From contig OY969722.1 in assembly GCA_963702165.1 (NCBI GenBank), positions 1,612,001 through 1,676,000 of the forward strand: a DNA stretch of 64,000 nt, read 5' to 3'. The stretch is from Terrimesophilobacter sp963702165. Its GTDB lineage: Bacteria > Actinomycetota > Actinomycetes > Actinomycetales > Microbacteriaceae. A program made the translations under genes and the position numbers. Shown here piece after piece: positions 26,345 to 34,626 of the stretch; the stretch's first letter is position 1, and each line of letters begins with the position of its first letter. The notes beneath the pieces were generated by a model, which did no database searches, was not told the DNA's origin, and saw nothing but the letters and a program-made list of their open reading frames with translations.

Positions 26345-27267
26345 AGCGAGCTCCTCTTCTTGCGCAGGGTCAGTATCCAGATGCAGCCGATGATCATCAG
26401 GAAGAACAGGATGAGCACGGTGGACGACAGCCCGTAGCGGTTGTAGTCGAAGCTGAGGCCGTACGCGTAGACGTTGAGCGTCTCGACCTCGTGGAACGAT
26501 CCGCCGCCCTTGCCCTTCGTCGCGTACAAGATGTCAAAGGTCTTGATGGCGTCGATGCCGCGCAGCAGGATCGCGGTGATGAAGGTGGGCATCACGAGCG
26601 GGAAGGTGATGTACCAGAACCGCTGCCAGGCGTTCGCGCCGTCGACGTGTGCGGCTTCCTCCGGCTCGTCGGAGAGCGAGGTCAGGCCGGCGAGCAGGAT
26701 CAGCACGACCATCGGGGTCCACTGCCAGATGTCGATGAACATCAGGGTCGGCAGCGCGGTGTCCTGTCCGGATAGCCACGGCTGAGCCGGGATGCCCAGC
26801 CACTTCAGCAGCTGGTTGGCGAAGCCGATGTTCGGCTCGAAGATGAGGCGCCACATCATGCCGACCGCGACCGGGGTGGCGACCAGCGGCAGCAGGATGG
26901 CGACGCGCACCCACTTCTCGCCACGGAACGGGCGCCACAGCAGCAGCGCGATGGCCATGCCGAGCACCATCTCGATGCTCAGCGCGCCGACGGTGAAGAA
27001 GACGGTGCGTCCGACCGCGGGCCAGAACCGCTCGGTGTCGCTGAGCACGGTGAGGTAGTTCTGGAGGCCGACGAAGTCCGACGCGGCGCGCACTGAACCG
27101 GATGCGTCGGTGACGCTCAGGTACAGCGTCCAGCCGACCGGGAAGACGATCATCAGGGCGACGAACGCCATGGCAGGGGCGGCGAGGACCCACTTACGGT
27201 GCCGGTTGCTCCAGCTGGAAAGCGAGTGCCCGATACCGGGTTTCCGGGTGGTGGCGGTTGCGCTCAC
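26341..27267 (-). CDS. Carbohydrate ABC transporter permease (MalF type)
   Basis: 308 aa with six membrane segments. The EAA loop is EEAAHVDGANAWQRFWYITFPLVMP near residues 207-231. Partner of the MalG-type permease with which it overlaps by four bases. It lies 108 bases after the substrate-binding protein gene, with a strong hairpin in the gap. The substrate is presumably a sugar or sugar acid used by the adjacent enzymes. Confidence 0.9.
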   Translation of the reverse strand: MSATATTRKPGIGHSLSSWSNRHRKWVLAAPAMAFVALMIVFPVGWTLYLSVTDASGSVRAASDFVGLQNYLTVLSDTERFWPAVGRTVFFTVGALSIEMVLGMAIALLLWRPFRGEKWVRVAILLPLVATPVAVGMMWRLIFEPNIGFANQLLKWLGIPAQPWLSGQDTALPTLMFIDIWQWTPMVVLILLAGLTSLSDEPEEAAHVDGANAWQRFWYITFPLVMPTFITAILLRGIDAIKTFDILYATKGKGGGSFHEVETLNVYAYGLSFDYNRYGLSSTVLILFFLMIIGCIWILTLRKKRSSL

Positions 27268-27328
27268 GTTTCACCTCTCTTCTAAGCAGGGCGTGGAGCA
27301 CTGGGGTAATGCGGTAGGGGGAATTGCT

Positions 27329-27368
27329 GGGGGTCGGGCAAGGCAGGTGGCCTGCTTGCCCGACCCCC
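27329..27368 (-). terminator. Strong hairpin between binding-protein and permease genes
   Basis: Arms gggggtcgggcaaggcagg and cctgcttgcccgaccccc pair over 18 bp with a single bulged G and a three-base loop. Position in the SBP-permease gap fits partial termination or protection of the binding-protein mRNA end, which keeps the binding protein in excess over the permeases. Confidence 0.65.
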
Positions 27369-27375
27369 GAGGGTA

Positions 27376-28668
27376 TTACTTGTTCTCGCCGTCCAGGAAC
27401 GCCTGGAACTTCTTGTGCGCGTCGGCGATGACCGAGTCGACGTCACCGCCGGTGATCGCCTCGACGATCGGCGCGCCAACGATCTCGCGAGCCTCGGCGA
27501 CCGAGATCACGAGCGGACGGTCGTAACCGATGCCGGTCTCCGAACCGATCGCGACGGCTTCTGCGAGCGCGGGCGGGAAGGATGCGGTGCCAGCCGGGTC
27601 GGCCCAGACCGAGTCACGCGCACCGGGCACGCCGGCTTCCTGGATGTCGAGCGTCATCTCGGGGCTGGTGGCCCACTCGATGAACTTCCACGCGTTGTCC
27701 TGGTTCGGCGACGCCTCGTTGATGCCGAGGGCCCACGACGGGACGTTGTACGGCTTGGAACCGGCCGGACCCTTCGGGAACGGCGCGAATCCGACACTGT
27801 CGGAGACGGTCGAGTTCTCGGCCTCGGTCAGGTTCTTGTACAGGCTGCTCGCGTCGGTGTAGAACGCGGCGTTGCCCTGCGCGAAGATCGCTGCGGCCTC
27901 GGGCCAGCTCATGTCGGTGCTGACGTTCTCGGGTCCGTAGTTGTTCAGCAGGCCGCCGTAGTACTCGTACGCCGCCTTGGCCTCGGGCGAGTCGATGACC
28001 GACTTGCCGTCCTTGATGAAGTCACCACCGAAGCTGTAGAGGAAGCTGGAGAACTGGGTCACCGCGGCCGAGCGCGCGGTGCGCGCCACGAAGCCGGCGA
28101 CACCGGGGTTGTCCCCGGAGATCACCTTGGCGGCGTTCTCGAGCTCATCGAGGGTTGCGGGCACGTCGAGCCCGGCCGCCTCGAGGAGGTCGGTGCGGTA
28201 GTAGAGGACTTCCTGCTCGGTGATGGTCGGAACGCCGACGACGGAGCCTTCCCAGCTCGTGGCACCGACCGGGCCGGACTGGAAGTCGTCCCAGTTCCAG
28301 TCGGAGTTCCCGGTGACGCGGTCGCTGATGTCAGCAAGGTAGCCGTTCTGCGCGAAGAGCTTGCCCTCCTGCAGCGGGCGGTACATCATGACGTCGATCT
28401 CGTCGGTACCCGCGTTGAGCTTCACGTTGTACTGGTCGGACAGCTGGTCCTCGCCGAGCTGGGTGAGCTCGACCTTGAGGCCGGTGTCCTTCTCGAACTC
28501 GGAGATCCGGTCCTTGATGATGTCGGTCCACACGTGGTTGGCGAGGGTGACGCGGACGGTTTCCGAGCCCTCCCCCGCTGAAACGGAAGTGCAGGATGCG
28601 AGGGCACCCATGGCGAGAACGGCGGCCGCGGTTACCCCGACTGCCTTGAACATTGACTGATGCTTCAC
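27376..28668 (-). CDS. Sugar ABC transporter substrate-binding lipoprotein (family 1 type)
   Basis: About 430 aa. An N-terminal signal with lipobox LASC (Cys near 25) indicates a membrane-anchored lipoprotein. The mature part has the extracellular solute-binding family 1 pattern, with NAGTDEIDVMMYRP, GVPTITEQEVLYYRTDLLEAAG, AAIFAQGNAAFYTDAS and NQDNAWKFIEWATSPE. It delivers a carbohydrate to the two permeases. The GTG at 28668 was chosen because AGAGGAGATGCA lies right upstream; an ATG at 28704 has no such site. First gene of the leftward importer operon, divergent from the SDR gene, with a candidate operator between. Confidence 0.92.
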   Translation of the reverse strand: MKHQSMFKAVGVTAAAVLAMGALASCTSVSAGEGSETVRVTLANHVWTDIIKDRISEFEKDTGLKVELTQLGEDQLSDQYNVKLNAGTDEIDVMMYRPLQEGKLFAQNGYLADISDRVTGNSDWNWDDFQSGPVGATSWEGSVVGVPTITEQEVLYYRTDLLEAAGLDVPATLDELENAAKVISGDNPGVAGFVARTARSAAVTQFSSFLYSFGGDFIKDGKSVIDSPEAKAAYEYYGGLLNNYGPENVSTDMSWPEAAAIFAQGNAAFYTDASSLYKNLTEAENSTVSDSVGFAPFPKGPAGSKPYNVPSWALGINEASPNQDNAWKFIEWATSPEMTLDIQEAGVPGARDSVWADPAGTASFPPALAEAVAIGSETGIGYDRPLVISVAEAREIVGAPIVEAITGGDVDSVIADAHKKFQAFLDGENK

Positions 28669-28752
28669 TGCATCTCCTCTTCTGTCTTGCGCGTGCTGTG
28701 TCACGCATTACCCGGGGGTGGCATCACCCAGATGCCGAGAAGTAAGACTACT

Positions 28753-28771
28753 CTAATAAATCATACGAATG
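28753..28771 (-). promoter_or_regulatory. Candidate GntR operator, site 1
   Basis: On the minus strand reads cattcgtatgatttattag. It matches site 2 at 32514-32532 at 13 of 19 positions (CATnnGTATGAnnTATnnG). Lies in an AT-rich patch between the divergent binding-protein and SDR genes. The regulator gene is the second gene to the right. Confidence 0.5.
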
Positions 28772-28831
28772 GTCATCCGAGACCGGAAAGTGATCCCGGC
28801 AAAGCAGCCGGACCAGAAGGGCACCACCGAA

Positions 28832-29638
28832 ATGCAGATCGACCTCAGCGGCAAGCTGGCAATCATAACCGGAGTCGGAAAGGGCATCGGGCGAGCGATC
28901 GTCAAGACGCTCGCGGAAGAGGGCATGACCACGGTCGCCCTGGATGTCAGCGCGAGCGACCTCGCCGAGGTCGGCGAAGAACTTTCCGGACTCGGCGTCC
29001 ACCGCCAGTACCAGGTGGACATCCGAGACTCCGCCCGGATCGACGAGGTCATCCAGGCGGTGCGCGACGAGTTCGGCCGCATCGACGTGCTGGTCAACAA
29101 CGCCGGCGTCGGCGGCAACGGCCCGATCGAATCGCTGAGCGAGGAGGTCTGGGACTTCAGCCACGACGTGAACCTCAAGGGCACCTTCCTGATGTGCAAG
29201 GCCGTGATCCCGACGATGAAGGAGCAGAAGCGCGGGCGCATCATCAACGCGGCCTCGTTCGCCGCCATCGTCCCGAGCATCGGCAGCGTTGCCTACGCGA
29301 CCTCCAAGGCGGCGGTCGCGCACTTCACCCGCGGTCTGGCCGGAGAGCTCGGGCCATGGAACATCACGGTCAACGCCTACGCGCCGGGGATGATCCCGAC
29401 CACGCTCAACCACTTCGCCGAGCTGCCGCAGGAGGAACAGGACCGCTTGCTCGACACGCTCAGCCTGCGCGAGTGGGGCAGCAAGGAGGACATCGCGAAC
29501 CTCATCTGCTTCCTCGCCTCCGACCAGGCGCGCTACATCACCGGCACGCTGATCGACATCAGCGGAGGTAAACTCGCCACTCAGATACCGCGCGTCGCCT
29601 ACGATAACGCCGCAGCGGCCGGCGAGTACACGTTCTAG
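28832..29638 (+). CDS. SDR family oxidoreductase
   Basis: A 268-aa classical short-chain dehydrogenase. Cofactor motif TGVGKGIGRA near residues 13-22, NNAGVGG near 90, catalytic Ser in NAASFAAI near 140 and YATSK (Tyr, Lys) near 156-160. D at the end of the second strand (VALDVS) suggests NAD preference. It probably oxidises or reduces a hydroxyl of the imported sugar or sugar acid. ATG 28832 is placed at the start of the fold with AGAAGGG upstream; an upstream frame from 28769 would run through the operator region. The GntR gene follows eight bases after the stop. Confidence 0.88.
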   Translation: MQIDLSGKLAIITGVGKGIGRAIVKTLAEEGMTTVALDVSASDLAEVGEELSGLGVHRQYQVDIRDSARIDEVIQAVRDEFGRIDVLVNNAGVGGNGPIESLSEEVWDFSHDVNLKGTFLMCKAVIPTMKEQKRGRIINAASFAAIVPSIGSVAYATSKAAVAHFTRGLAGELGPWNITVNAYAPGMIPTTLNHFAELPQEEQDRLLDTLSLREWGSKEDIANLICFLASDQARYITGTLIDISGGKLATQIPRVAYDNAAAAGEYTF

Positions 29639-29646
29639 GAGTGCGG

Positions 29647-30393
29647 ATGTCTGAGCTGACCTCCCTCGAAATTCAAGCGCTGCGTTCGCGTTCGCGCATC
29701 GGCACCGGCCTGTATGCCCACGTCGTGGAAGTGCTCGGCCAGGAGATCATCAACGGCGACCTGCCGGAGGGCGCGATCGTCTTCGCCGACCAGCTGTGCG
29801 AGCGCCTCGGCGTCTCCCGGTCGGTGGTGCGGGAGAGCCTGCGCACGCTGAGCTCGATGGGGCTCATCGAGGCACGGCCGCAGGTGGGCACCCGCGTGCT
29901 GCCGGAATCGAGCTGGGACCTGCTGAACCCGCACGTGGTCAAATGGCGCGGCCAGGGACCCGACTACGTGCGCCAGATGCGCGAGATGCTCGAGCTGCGG
30001 CTGGGCCTCGAGCGCACCGCGGCGCGGCTCGCGTCCAAGCGCATCTCGCCGGAGAACGCGCGCGCGGTGATGGCCGCCGCGCAAGCGATGAAGGTCGCGT
30101 TCGACGCGCACGACACCCGACGGTTCTTCGAGGCGGATGCGGTGTTCCACCGGCTGCTGCTCGAGGGCACCGACAACTCGGTCATCGCCCAGCTCGCCGA
30201 CACGATCGGCGCGGTGCTGCACGTGCGCGGCGCTGACACCCGGCCGGGCATGCACGACCTGACCATCGAGGCGGTCGAGCGGCACATCGCGCTCGCCCAG
30301 GCGCTGATCGACGGCGACACCGACCAGGCGCAGGCATCCGCCCTCGAACTGGTCGAGGGCACGCTGCTGGAGTTCGGCGGCGACCAGGCGTGA
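29647..30393 (+). CDS. GntR family transcriptional regulator, FCD (FadR) subfamily
   Basis: 248 aa. The winged helix-turn-helix occupies residues 20-90 with GAIVFADQLCERLGVSRSVVRESLRTLSSMGLIEARPQVGTRVL. The FCD effector domain follows, with metal-binding-type residues in EADAVFHRLLLEGTDN and VERHIALAQALIDGD. FCD regulators usually bind sugar acids or other carboxylates, in line with the neighbouring enzymes. ATG 29647 has AGGAG five bases before it. It likely represses the importer, the SDR operon and the divergent ADH and Ldh2 operons through the two motif copies at 28.75 and 32.51 kb. Confidence 0.92.
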   Translation: MSELTSLEIQALRSRSRIGTGLYAHVVEVLGQEIINGDLPEGAIVFADQLCERLGVSRSVVRESLRTLSSMGLIEARPQVGTRVLPESSWDLLNPHVVKWRGQGPDYVRQMREMLELRLGLERTAARLASKRISPENARAVMAAAQAMKVAFDAHDTRRFFEADAVFHRLLLEGTDNSVIAQLADTIGAVLHVRGADTRPGMHDLTIEAVERHIALAQALIDGDTDQAQASALELVEGTLLEFGGDQA

Positions 30394-30398
30394 AGGCG

Positions 30399-30430
30399 GT
30401 CCGGGCCCGATCAGTCGATCGGGCCCGGAC
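30399..30430. terminator. Perfect bidirectional hairpin terminator
   Basis: Arms gtccgggcccgatc and gatcgggcccggac pair perfectly over 14 bp with a four-base loop. It sits between the convergent GntR and zinc dehydrogenase genes, six bases after one stop and ten before the other. Confidence 0.8.
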
Positions 30431-30440
30431 ACCGGCCTGA

Positions 30441-31481
30441 TCAGCCGGGCATCACCATGACGGACTTGATGTTCCGTCCCGACTCCATGTGCTCGAACGC
30501 CTGCTCCCAGTCGTCGAGCTCGTACACACCGCCGAGCACCGTCGCGGTGTCGAGCCGGCCGGTGGAGAACAGTTCGAGCACGCGCTCCCAGGTGGTCCAG
30601 GTGTGCGAGAACGAGCCGTAGAGGGTGACCGCCTTAGCGACGAGCGGGTCGAGGCTGAAGCCGAGCGGCTGCGGCCCCCATCCGATCTTCACGATCGACC
30701 CGAGCGGGCGCACCAGCTCGAGGCTCTGCTTGAGGGCGGCGCTGACGCCGGTCGCGTCGACGACCAGGTCGGCCCCGAGGCCGTCGCCGACTCTCCGGAT
30801 GACGTCGGCCGGGTCCTCGGCGGTGATGTCGACGGTGATGTCGGCGCCGAGCAGCTTCGCCTTCGCCAGCCGCTGAATGTCGACTGGGGTGCCGAGCACG
30901 ATCGTGGTGCCCGCTCCCCTGAGCTTGGCCATCTGCAGCGACAGCGCGCCGATCGCGCCGATGCCCTGGATGACGACAACATCGCCCGGGTTGACCGGCG
31001 CGCGCTCGACGAGCGCGTTGTAGGCGACCGCGAACGGCTCGGTCATCGCGGCCTGCTCGAACGTTACGTTGTCGGGGATGCGGTGCAGCACGCGCGGCTC
31101 GGCCTGCAGCAGCTGGCCGAATGCGCCGTCGCGGATCGCGCCGTAGCCCTGCCGCTGCGGGCACAGGTTGTAGCGGCCGGTGCGACACAGCGCGCACGTG
31201 CCGCAGATGGACGCCGCGGTCTCGCACACCACTCGATCGCCGACCGACCAGCCCTCGACGTCGTCGGCGACGGCCGCGATCACCCCGGCGGTCTCGTGCC
31301 CGAGCACGACGGGCAGCCGGGTCTCCCAGCTCTGCTTGTTCCGCCACATGTGGATGTCGGAACCGCACACGCCCACCGCGCGCGCCGCGATCAGCACCGT
31401 GCCTGGCGCGAGCTGCGGCTCGGGGACTTCCCTTACCTCGACGTCGCCATCCGCTTCGCCGAACTTGACCAGCGCCTTCAC
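30441..31481 (-). CDS. Zinc-dependent medium-chain dehydrogenase (polyol/sugar-acid type)
   Basis: A 346-aa MDR enzyme. Catalytic zinc ligands are in VGVCGSDIHMW (Cys near 38) and GHETAGVI (His-Glu near 62). The structural zinc loop has four Cys in SICGTCALCRTGRYNLC near 93-109. The NAD site is GIGAIGALSLQMAK near 173. Relatives are L-threonine, sorbitol and L-idonate/gulonate dehydrogenases. It would oxidise a secondary alcohol of the imported compound. The GTG start overlaps the stop of the upstream TIM-barrel gene, so the pair is coupled and leftward, possibly from a promoter at 32.5 kb. Confidence 0.88.
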   Translation of the reverse strand: MKALVKFGEADGDVEVREVPEPQLAPGTVLIAARAVGVCGSDIHMWRNKQSWETRLPVVLGHETAGVIAAVADDVEGWSVGDRVVCETAASICGTCALCRTGRYNLCPQRQGYGAIRDGAFGQLLQAEPRVLHRIPDNVTFEQAAMTEPFAVAYNALVERAPVNPGDVVVIQGIGAIGALSLQMAKLRGAGTTIVLGTPVDIQRLAKAKLLGADITVDITAEDPADVIRRVGDGLGADLVVDATGVSAALKQSLELVRPLGSIVKIGWGPQPLGFSLDPLVAKAVTLYGSFSHTWTTWERVLELFSTGRLDTATVLGGVYELDDWEQAFEHMESGRNIKSVMVMPG

Positions 31482-32471
31482 GCTCCCGCCTCCCGCTGCT
31501 TGGTGAGCGCCGGCTGGGCCAGGCTGGGCAGCCCGGCCGCGGCGCGTGCGCGCTCGTGGTTCTCGACGCGCACCGCGGTGGAGCCGCCGAAGTAGCGCTC
31601 GCGCGCCTCGCGCAGGTACTCGACCGATTCGAGCATCTCGCCCATGCCGTTCACGCCGTCCTCGATGCTGATCCAGCCGTCGTAGCCGGCGCCCGCCAAG
31701 ATCGGAAGATGCGCTCGTAGTCGTTGAGGCCCTTGCCGGTCACGCCGTGCTGCAGCAGCGGCGAGTAGCCGATGGTGCCGTCGCTCTGACGCAGGTCGTC
31801 GAGCGAGCCGCCGGGCGCGAGGTAGCGGTCGCATGCCTGCATGCTCACGACCCGGTCGATGACCAGGTCGAGGAAGTCGACCGAGTCGTCGCCGGCGACG
31901 ATCGCGTTGGACGGGTCGTACTGCACGCCGAAGTGCACGCGGTCGTCGATGCGGTTCACCAGCTCGAGGAAGACGTCCTTCTTCTGGGCGAACTCGGGGT
32001 ACTTCCAGAAGCCGTCCTTGTAGTGGTTCTCGAGCGCGAGGATGATGTCGAGTTCGCGCGCCAGCGGCAGCAGCGACTCGATCGCCTCGACCACCCAGTC
32101 CAGCCCCTGCTCGAGGGAGACCTCCGGATGGCGCTGACCGGAGAGGACGCGAGTGCTCGCGCCGGGCCCGCCGAGGCGCGAGGTGATGCGGATCATCTCG
32201 GCCTCGCGGTCCAGCTCGGCCTTGCGCACCTCGGGGTCGGGGTTGGTGAAGTCGGGCGAGCGCAGAGCATCGGCATCTCGAAGCCTGCCGCCGCCAGATC
32301 CTCGCCGACGCGGTCGACGAAGTCGTCGCCGGTCTCCCAGAACATGCCCGAGTAGAGTTCGAGACCGTCGGCGGGCAGCACGCGCGCCTTCTCGATCCAC
32401 TCGAATACGGTCATGGTGCGCTTGACTGCGATGGCGTCAAGGTCACCCTTCGGGAAGACACTGATCCTCAT
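31478..32471 (-). CDS. Sugar phosphate isomerase/epimerase, xylose isomerase-like TIM barrel (frame-disrupted)
   Basis: About 330 aa of AP-endonuclease-2/xylose-isomerase fold. N-terminal part MRISVFPKGDLDAIAV, then LILALENH-type metal Glu (DIILALENHYKDG), VQYDPSNAIVAG (Asp), and late SIEDGVNGMGEML (Glu). This is the pattern of metal-dependent epimerases such as L-xylulose-5-phosphate or tagatose 3-epimerases. Two one-base deletions, near 32265 and 31700, break the frame; elsewhere the sequence reads cleanly. These are the only indels in the catabolic cluster. ATG 32471 was chosen for its fit to the barrel start. Shares the divergent promoter region with the Ldh2 gene. Confidence 0.82.
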
Positions 32472-32513
32472 TGAAATACCCCGTTTCACATGCCGCGCTC
32501 GCGCGCTGTACGA

Positions 32514-32532
32514 CATAAGTATGACGTATAGG
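32514..32532 (+). promoter_or_regulatory. Candidate GntR operator, site 2
   Basis: Reads cataagtatgacgtatagg. The inner 15 bases (32515-32529) are palindromic as ATAnGT-N3-ACnTAT, which fits the GT-N3-AC core recognised by FadR-type regulators. It lies between the divergent epimerase and Ldh2 genes and resembles site 1 upstream of the SDR gene. Confidence 0.55.
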
Positions 32533-32600
32533 ATTAATGCGGTGCATCACGCGAACGACGGCGATGCGCATCGGCGCAGACGAGAAGGGCTGAGCGGCCA

Positions 32601-33638
32601 ATGGTGATCGACGCGAGTGAACTCGAACAATGGGCGACCCGGCTGCTCGAGCAGTGGGGCTATGCACCGGCGGATGCCGCCTACCTCGCCGGCTCCCTCG
32701 TTGACGCCAACACGCGCGGCGTGGACTCGCACGGGGTCGTGCGGCTGCCGGCCTACGAGCGCCGGATCACCGCGAAACTCGTCGACCCGACCGCGACCCC
32801 CGAGGTCACCGTCAACGGCGCCATCGCGGTGGTCAACGCCAACGGCACCGCGGGACAGCTCGCCGCGCGCTCCGCAGTGGACGCGCTGCTCGAACTGACC
32901 GAGACATCCGGAGTCGGCACCGCCGTCGTGCATGGCAGCGCCCACTTCGGCACCGCCGGCTACTACGCCCGCTCGCTAGCGGCGCACGGTCGAGTTGCGC
33001 TCGTCGTGTCCAACTCGGAGCCGGCGGTTGTGCCATTCGGCGGTCGGGACGCGCTGCTCGGCACGAACCCGTTCGCCTTCGCGGCGCCCACCACCGGCGA
33101 CCCGATCAGCCTCGACATGGCGACCAGCACGAGCGCGATGGGCAAGGTGCTGATCGCCCAGGCCACCGGAAACCCGATCCCTGACACCTGGGGCGTCGAC
33201 GCGACCGGCACCCCGACCACCGACCCGAACGCCATCAAGGCGCTGTTGCCGGCCGGCGGGCCGAAGGGGTACGGGCTCGGCTTCCTCATCGAGATCCTCG
33301 CCGGCGTGCTGAGCGGCGCCGCGATCGCACACGGCATCGGCAACATGTACCAGGACTTCAGCAAGCCGCAGGATGTGGGGCACTTCATGTTCGCCATCGA
33401 CATCCAGCGCATCATGCCGCTCGACGTGTTCACCGAGCGGATGCGCGAGCTCATCGACGCCGCGCACGGCACCGCTGCGGCCCAGGGCCACAGCGAGGTG
33501 CTGGTCCCTGGTGAGCCGGAAGAGCGCACTCGCCACGCGAGGCTGAGCGGCGGTATCCCACTTGCCGATGAGACCGTGACCGAGCTGACCGAGCTCGGCC
33601 GCAGCTACAACACCGACTTCCCCGGAGCCGCAGCATGA
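32601..33638 (+). CDS. Ldh2 family oxidoreductase (malate/L-lactate/2,3-diketogulonate reductase type)
   Basis: A 345-aa NAD(P)H-dependent enzyme of the malate/L-sulfolactate/YiaK family, unrelated to ordinary MDH. Family marks are DANTRGVDSHGVVRLPAYERR near residues 34-54 (catalytic His), HFGTAGYYA near 115, LLGTNPFAFAAP near 153, DMATSTSAMGK near 172 and PAGGPKGYGLGFLIEIL near 215. It reduces a 2-oxo acid; YiaK/DlgD relatives reduce 2,3-diketo-L-gulonate. ATG 32601 begins the fold. The stop overlaps the next gene (ATGA). Starts the rightward enzyme operon of the catabolic cluster. Confidence 0.9.
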   Translation: MVIDASELEQWATRLLEQWGYAPADAAYLAGSLVDANTRGVDSHGVVRLPAYERRITAKLVDPTATPEVTVNGAIAVVNANGTAGQLAARSAVDALLELTETSGVGTAVVHGSAHFGTAGYYARSLAAHGRVALVVSNSEPAVVPFGGRDALLGTNPFAFAAPTTGDPISLDMATSTSAMGKVLIAQATGNPIPDTWGVDATGTPTTDPNAIKALLPAGGPKGYGLGFLIEILAGVLSGAAIAHGIGNMYQDFSKPQDVGHFMFAIDIQRIMPLDVFTERMRELIDAAHGTAAAQGHSEVLVPGEPEERTRHARLSGGIPLADETVTELTELGRSYNTDFPGAAA

Positions 33639-34573
33639 AGGTCCTCCTGCCCACCTCGCTCGAGCTGACGTTGGACGCCGACGGCGTCGAACCGGTGCTC
33701 TACGACCCCAGCCTGCCGGTGCCCGCGGAGCACGAAGACGCCGAGGTGCTGGTCGTGTGGGGCAACCCCGACGACCAACTGCGTGATTCCGCAGCCCGAC
33801 TGCGCTCGGTGCGGCTCGTCCAGACCCTCGCCGCCGGTCCGGATGCCGTGGTCGCCGCCGGATTCGTCGACACCGCGCACATCGCATCCGGTCGCTCGCT
33901 GCACGACCGGCCGGTCACAGAGCACGCGCTCGCGCTCGTGCTGGCCGCTGCTCGCCAGCTGCACACCATGGTGCGGGCGCAGCTCGGCCACCGCTGGGCC
34001 TCCGAGCTCGGCGGGATGCAGCCGGAGAAGAATCCGGAGGTGTTCACGACACTGCGTGATGCCAACGTGCTGATCTGGGGCTTCGGCGGCATCGCGCGCA
34101 CGCTCGCGCCGCTGCTCACCGCGCTCGGCGCGAACGTCACGGGCGTCGCGACGACCGCGCGGGAGGACTCTGGCTACCGGGTGATCGCGGTGGATGACAT
34201 CGAGGCGGAGCTGCCGACGGCGGACGTGCTGCTGATGATCCTGCCGTCGGTCGCCTCCACCCGGCACGCGCTGAGCGCGGAGCGGATCGCCCTGCTGCCG
34301 AAGCACGCCTGGCTCGTCAACGTCGGCCGCGGCTCGACCGTCGACGAGGATGCCCTGATCGACGCACTGGCCGCGCGCCGCATCGGCGGTGCCGCCCTCG
34401 ACGTCACGAGCGTCGAGCCGCTGCCGCCGAGCTCGAGGCTCTGGGACCTGCCCAACGCGATCATCACGCCGCACGCCGCGGGCGGACGGCCGTTAGGCGC
34501 CAGCGCCCTGATCGGCGAGAACATCGCGGCGATCTCGGCCGGGAACGCGCCGCGCAACCTCGTCGCGCGCTGA
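33635..34573 (+). CDS. D-2-hydroxyacid dehydrogenase family protein
   Basis: A 312-aa NAD-dependent dehydrogenase. Catalytic residues are Arg in LVNVGRGSTVDE near 230, Glu in SVEPLPP near 259 and His in IITPHAAGG near 278. The NAD loop reads IWGFGGIAR, with Ala where the third Gly usually sits. It interconverts a 2-oxo acid and a D-2-hydroxy acid; substrate unknown, with glyoxylate/hydroxypyruvate reductases as relatives. Coupled to the Ldh2 gene by a four-base overlap, and 53 bases before the decarboxylase gene. Confidence 0.88.
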   Translation: MKVLLPTSLELTLDADGVEPVLYDPSLPVPAEHEDAEVLVVWGNPDDQLRDSAARLRSVRLVQTLAAGPDAVVAAGFVDTAHIASGRSLHDRPVTEHALALVLAAARQLHTMVRAQLGHRWASELGGMQPEKNPEVFTTLRDANVLIWGFGGIARTLAPLLTALGANVTGVATTAREDSGYRVIAVDDIEAELPTADVLLMILPSVASTRHALSAERIALLPKHAWLVNVGRGSTVDEDALIDALAARRIGGAALDVTSVEPLPPSSRLWDLPNAIITPHAAGGRPLGASALIGENIAAISAGNAPRNLVAR

Positions 34574-34626
34574 GCCCAGCGCATCCGTCCAGTCAATCTT
34601 CTCTTCGCGAAAAACTAAGGAGAACC

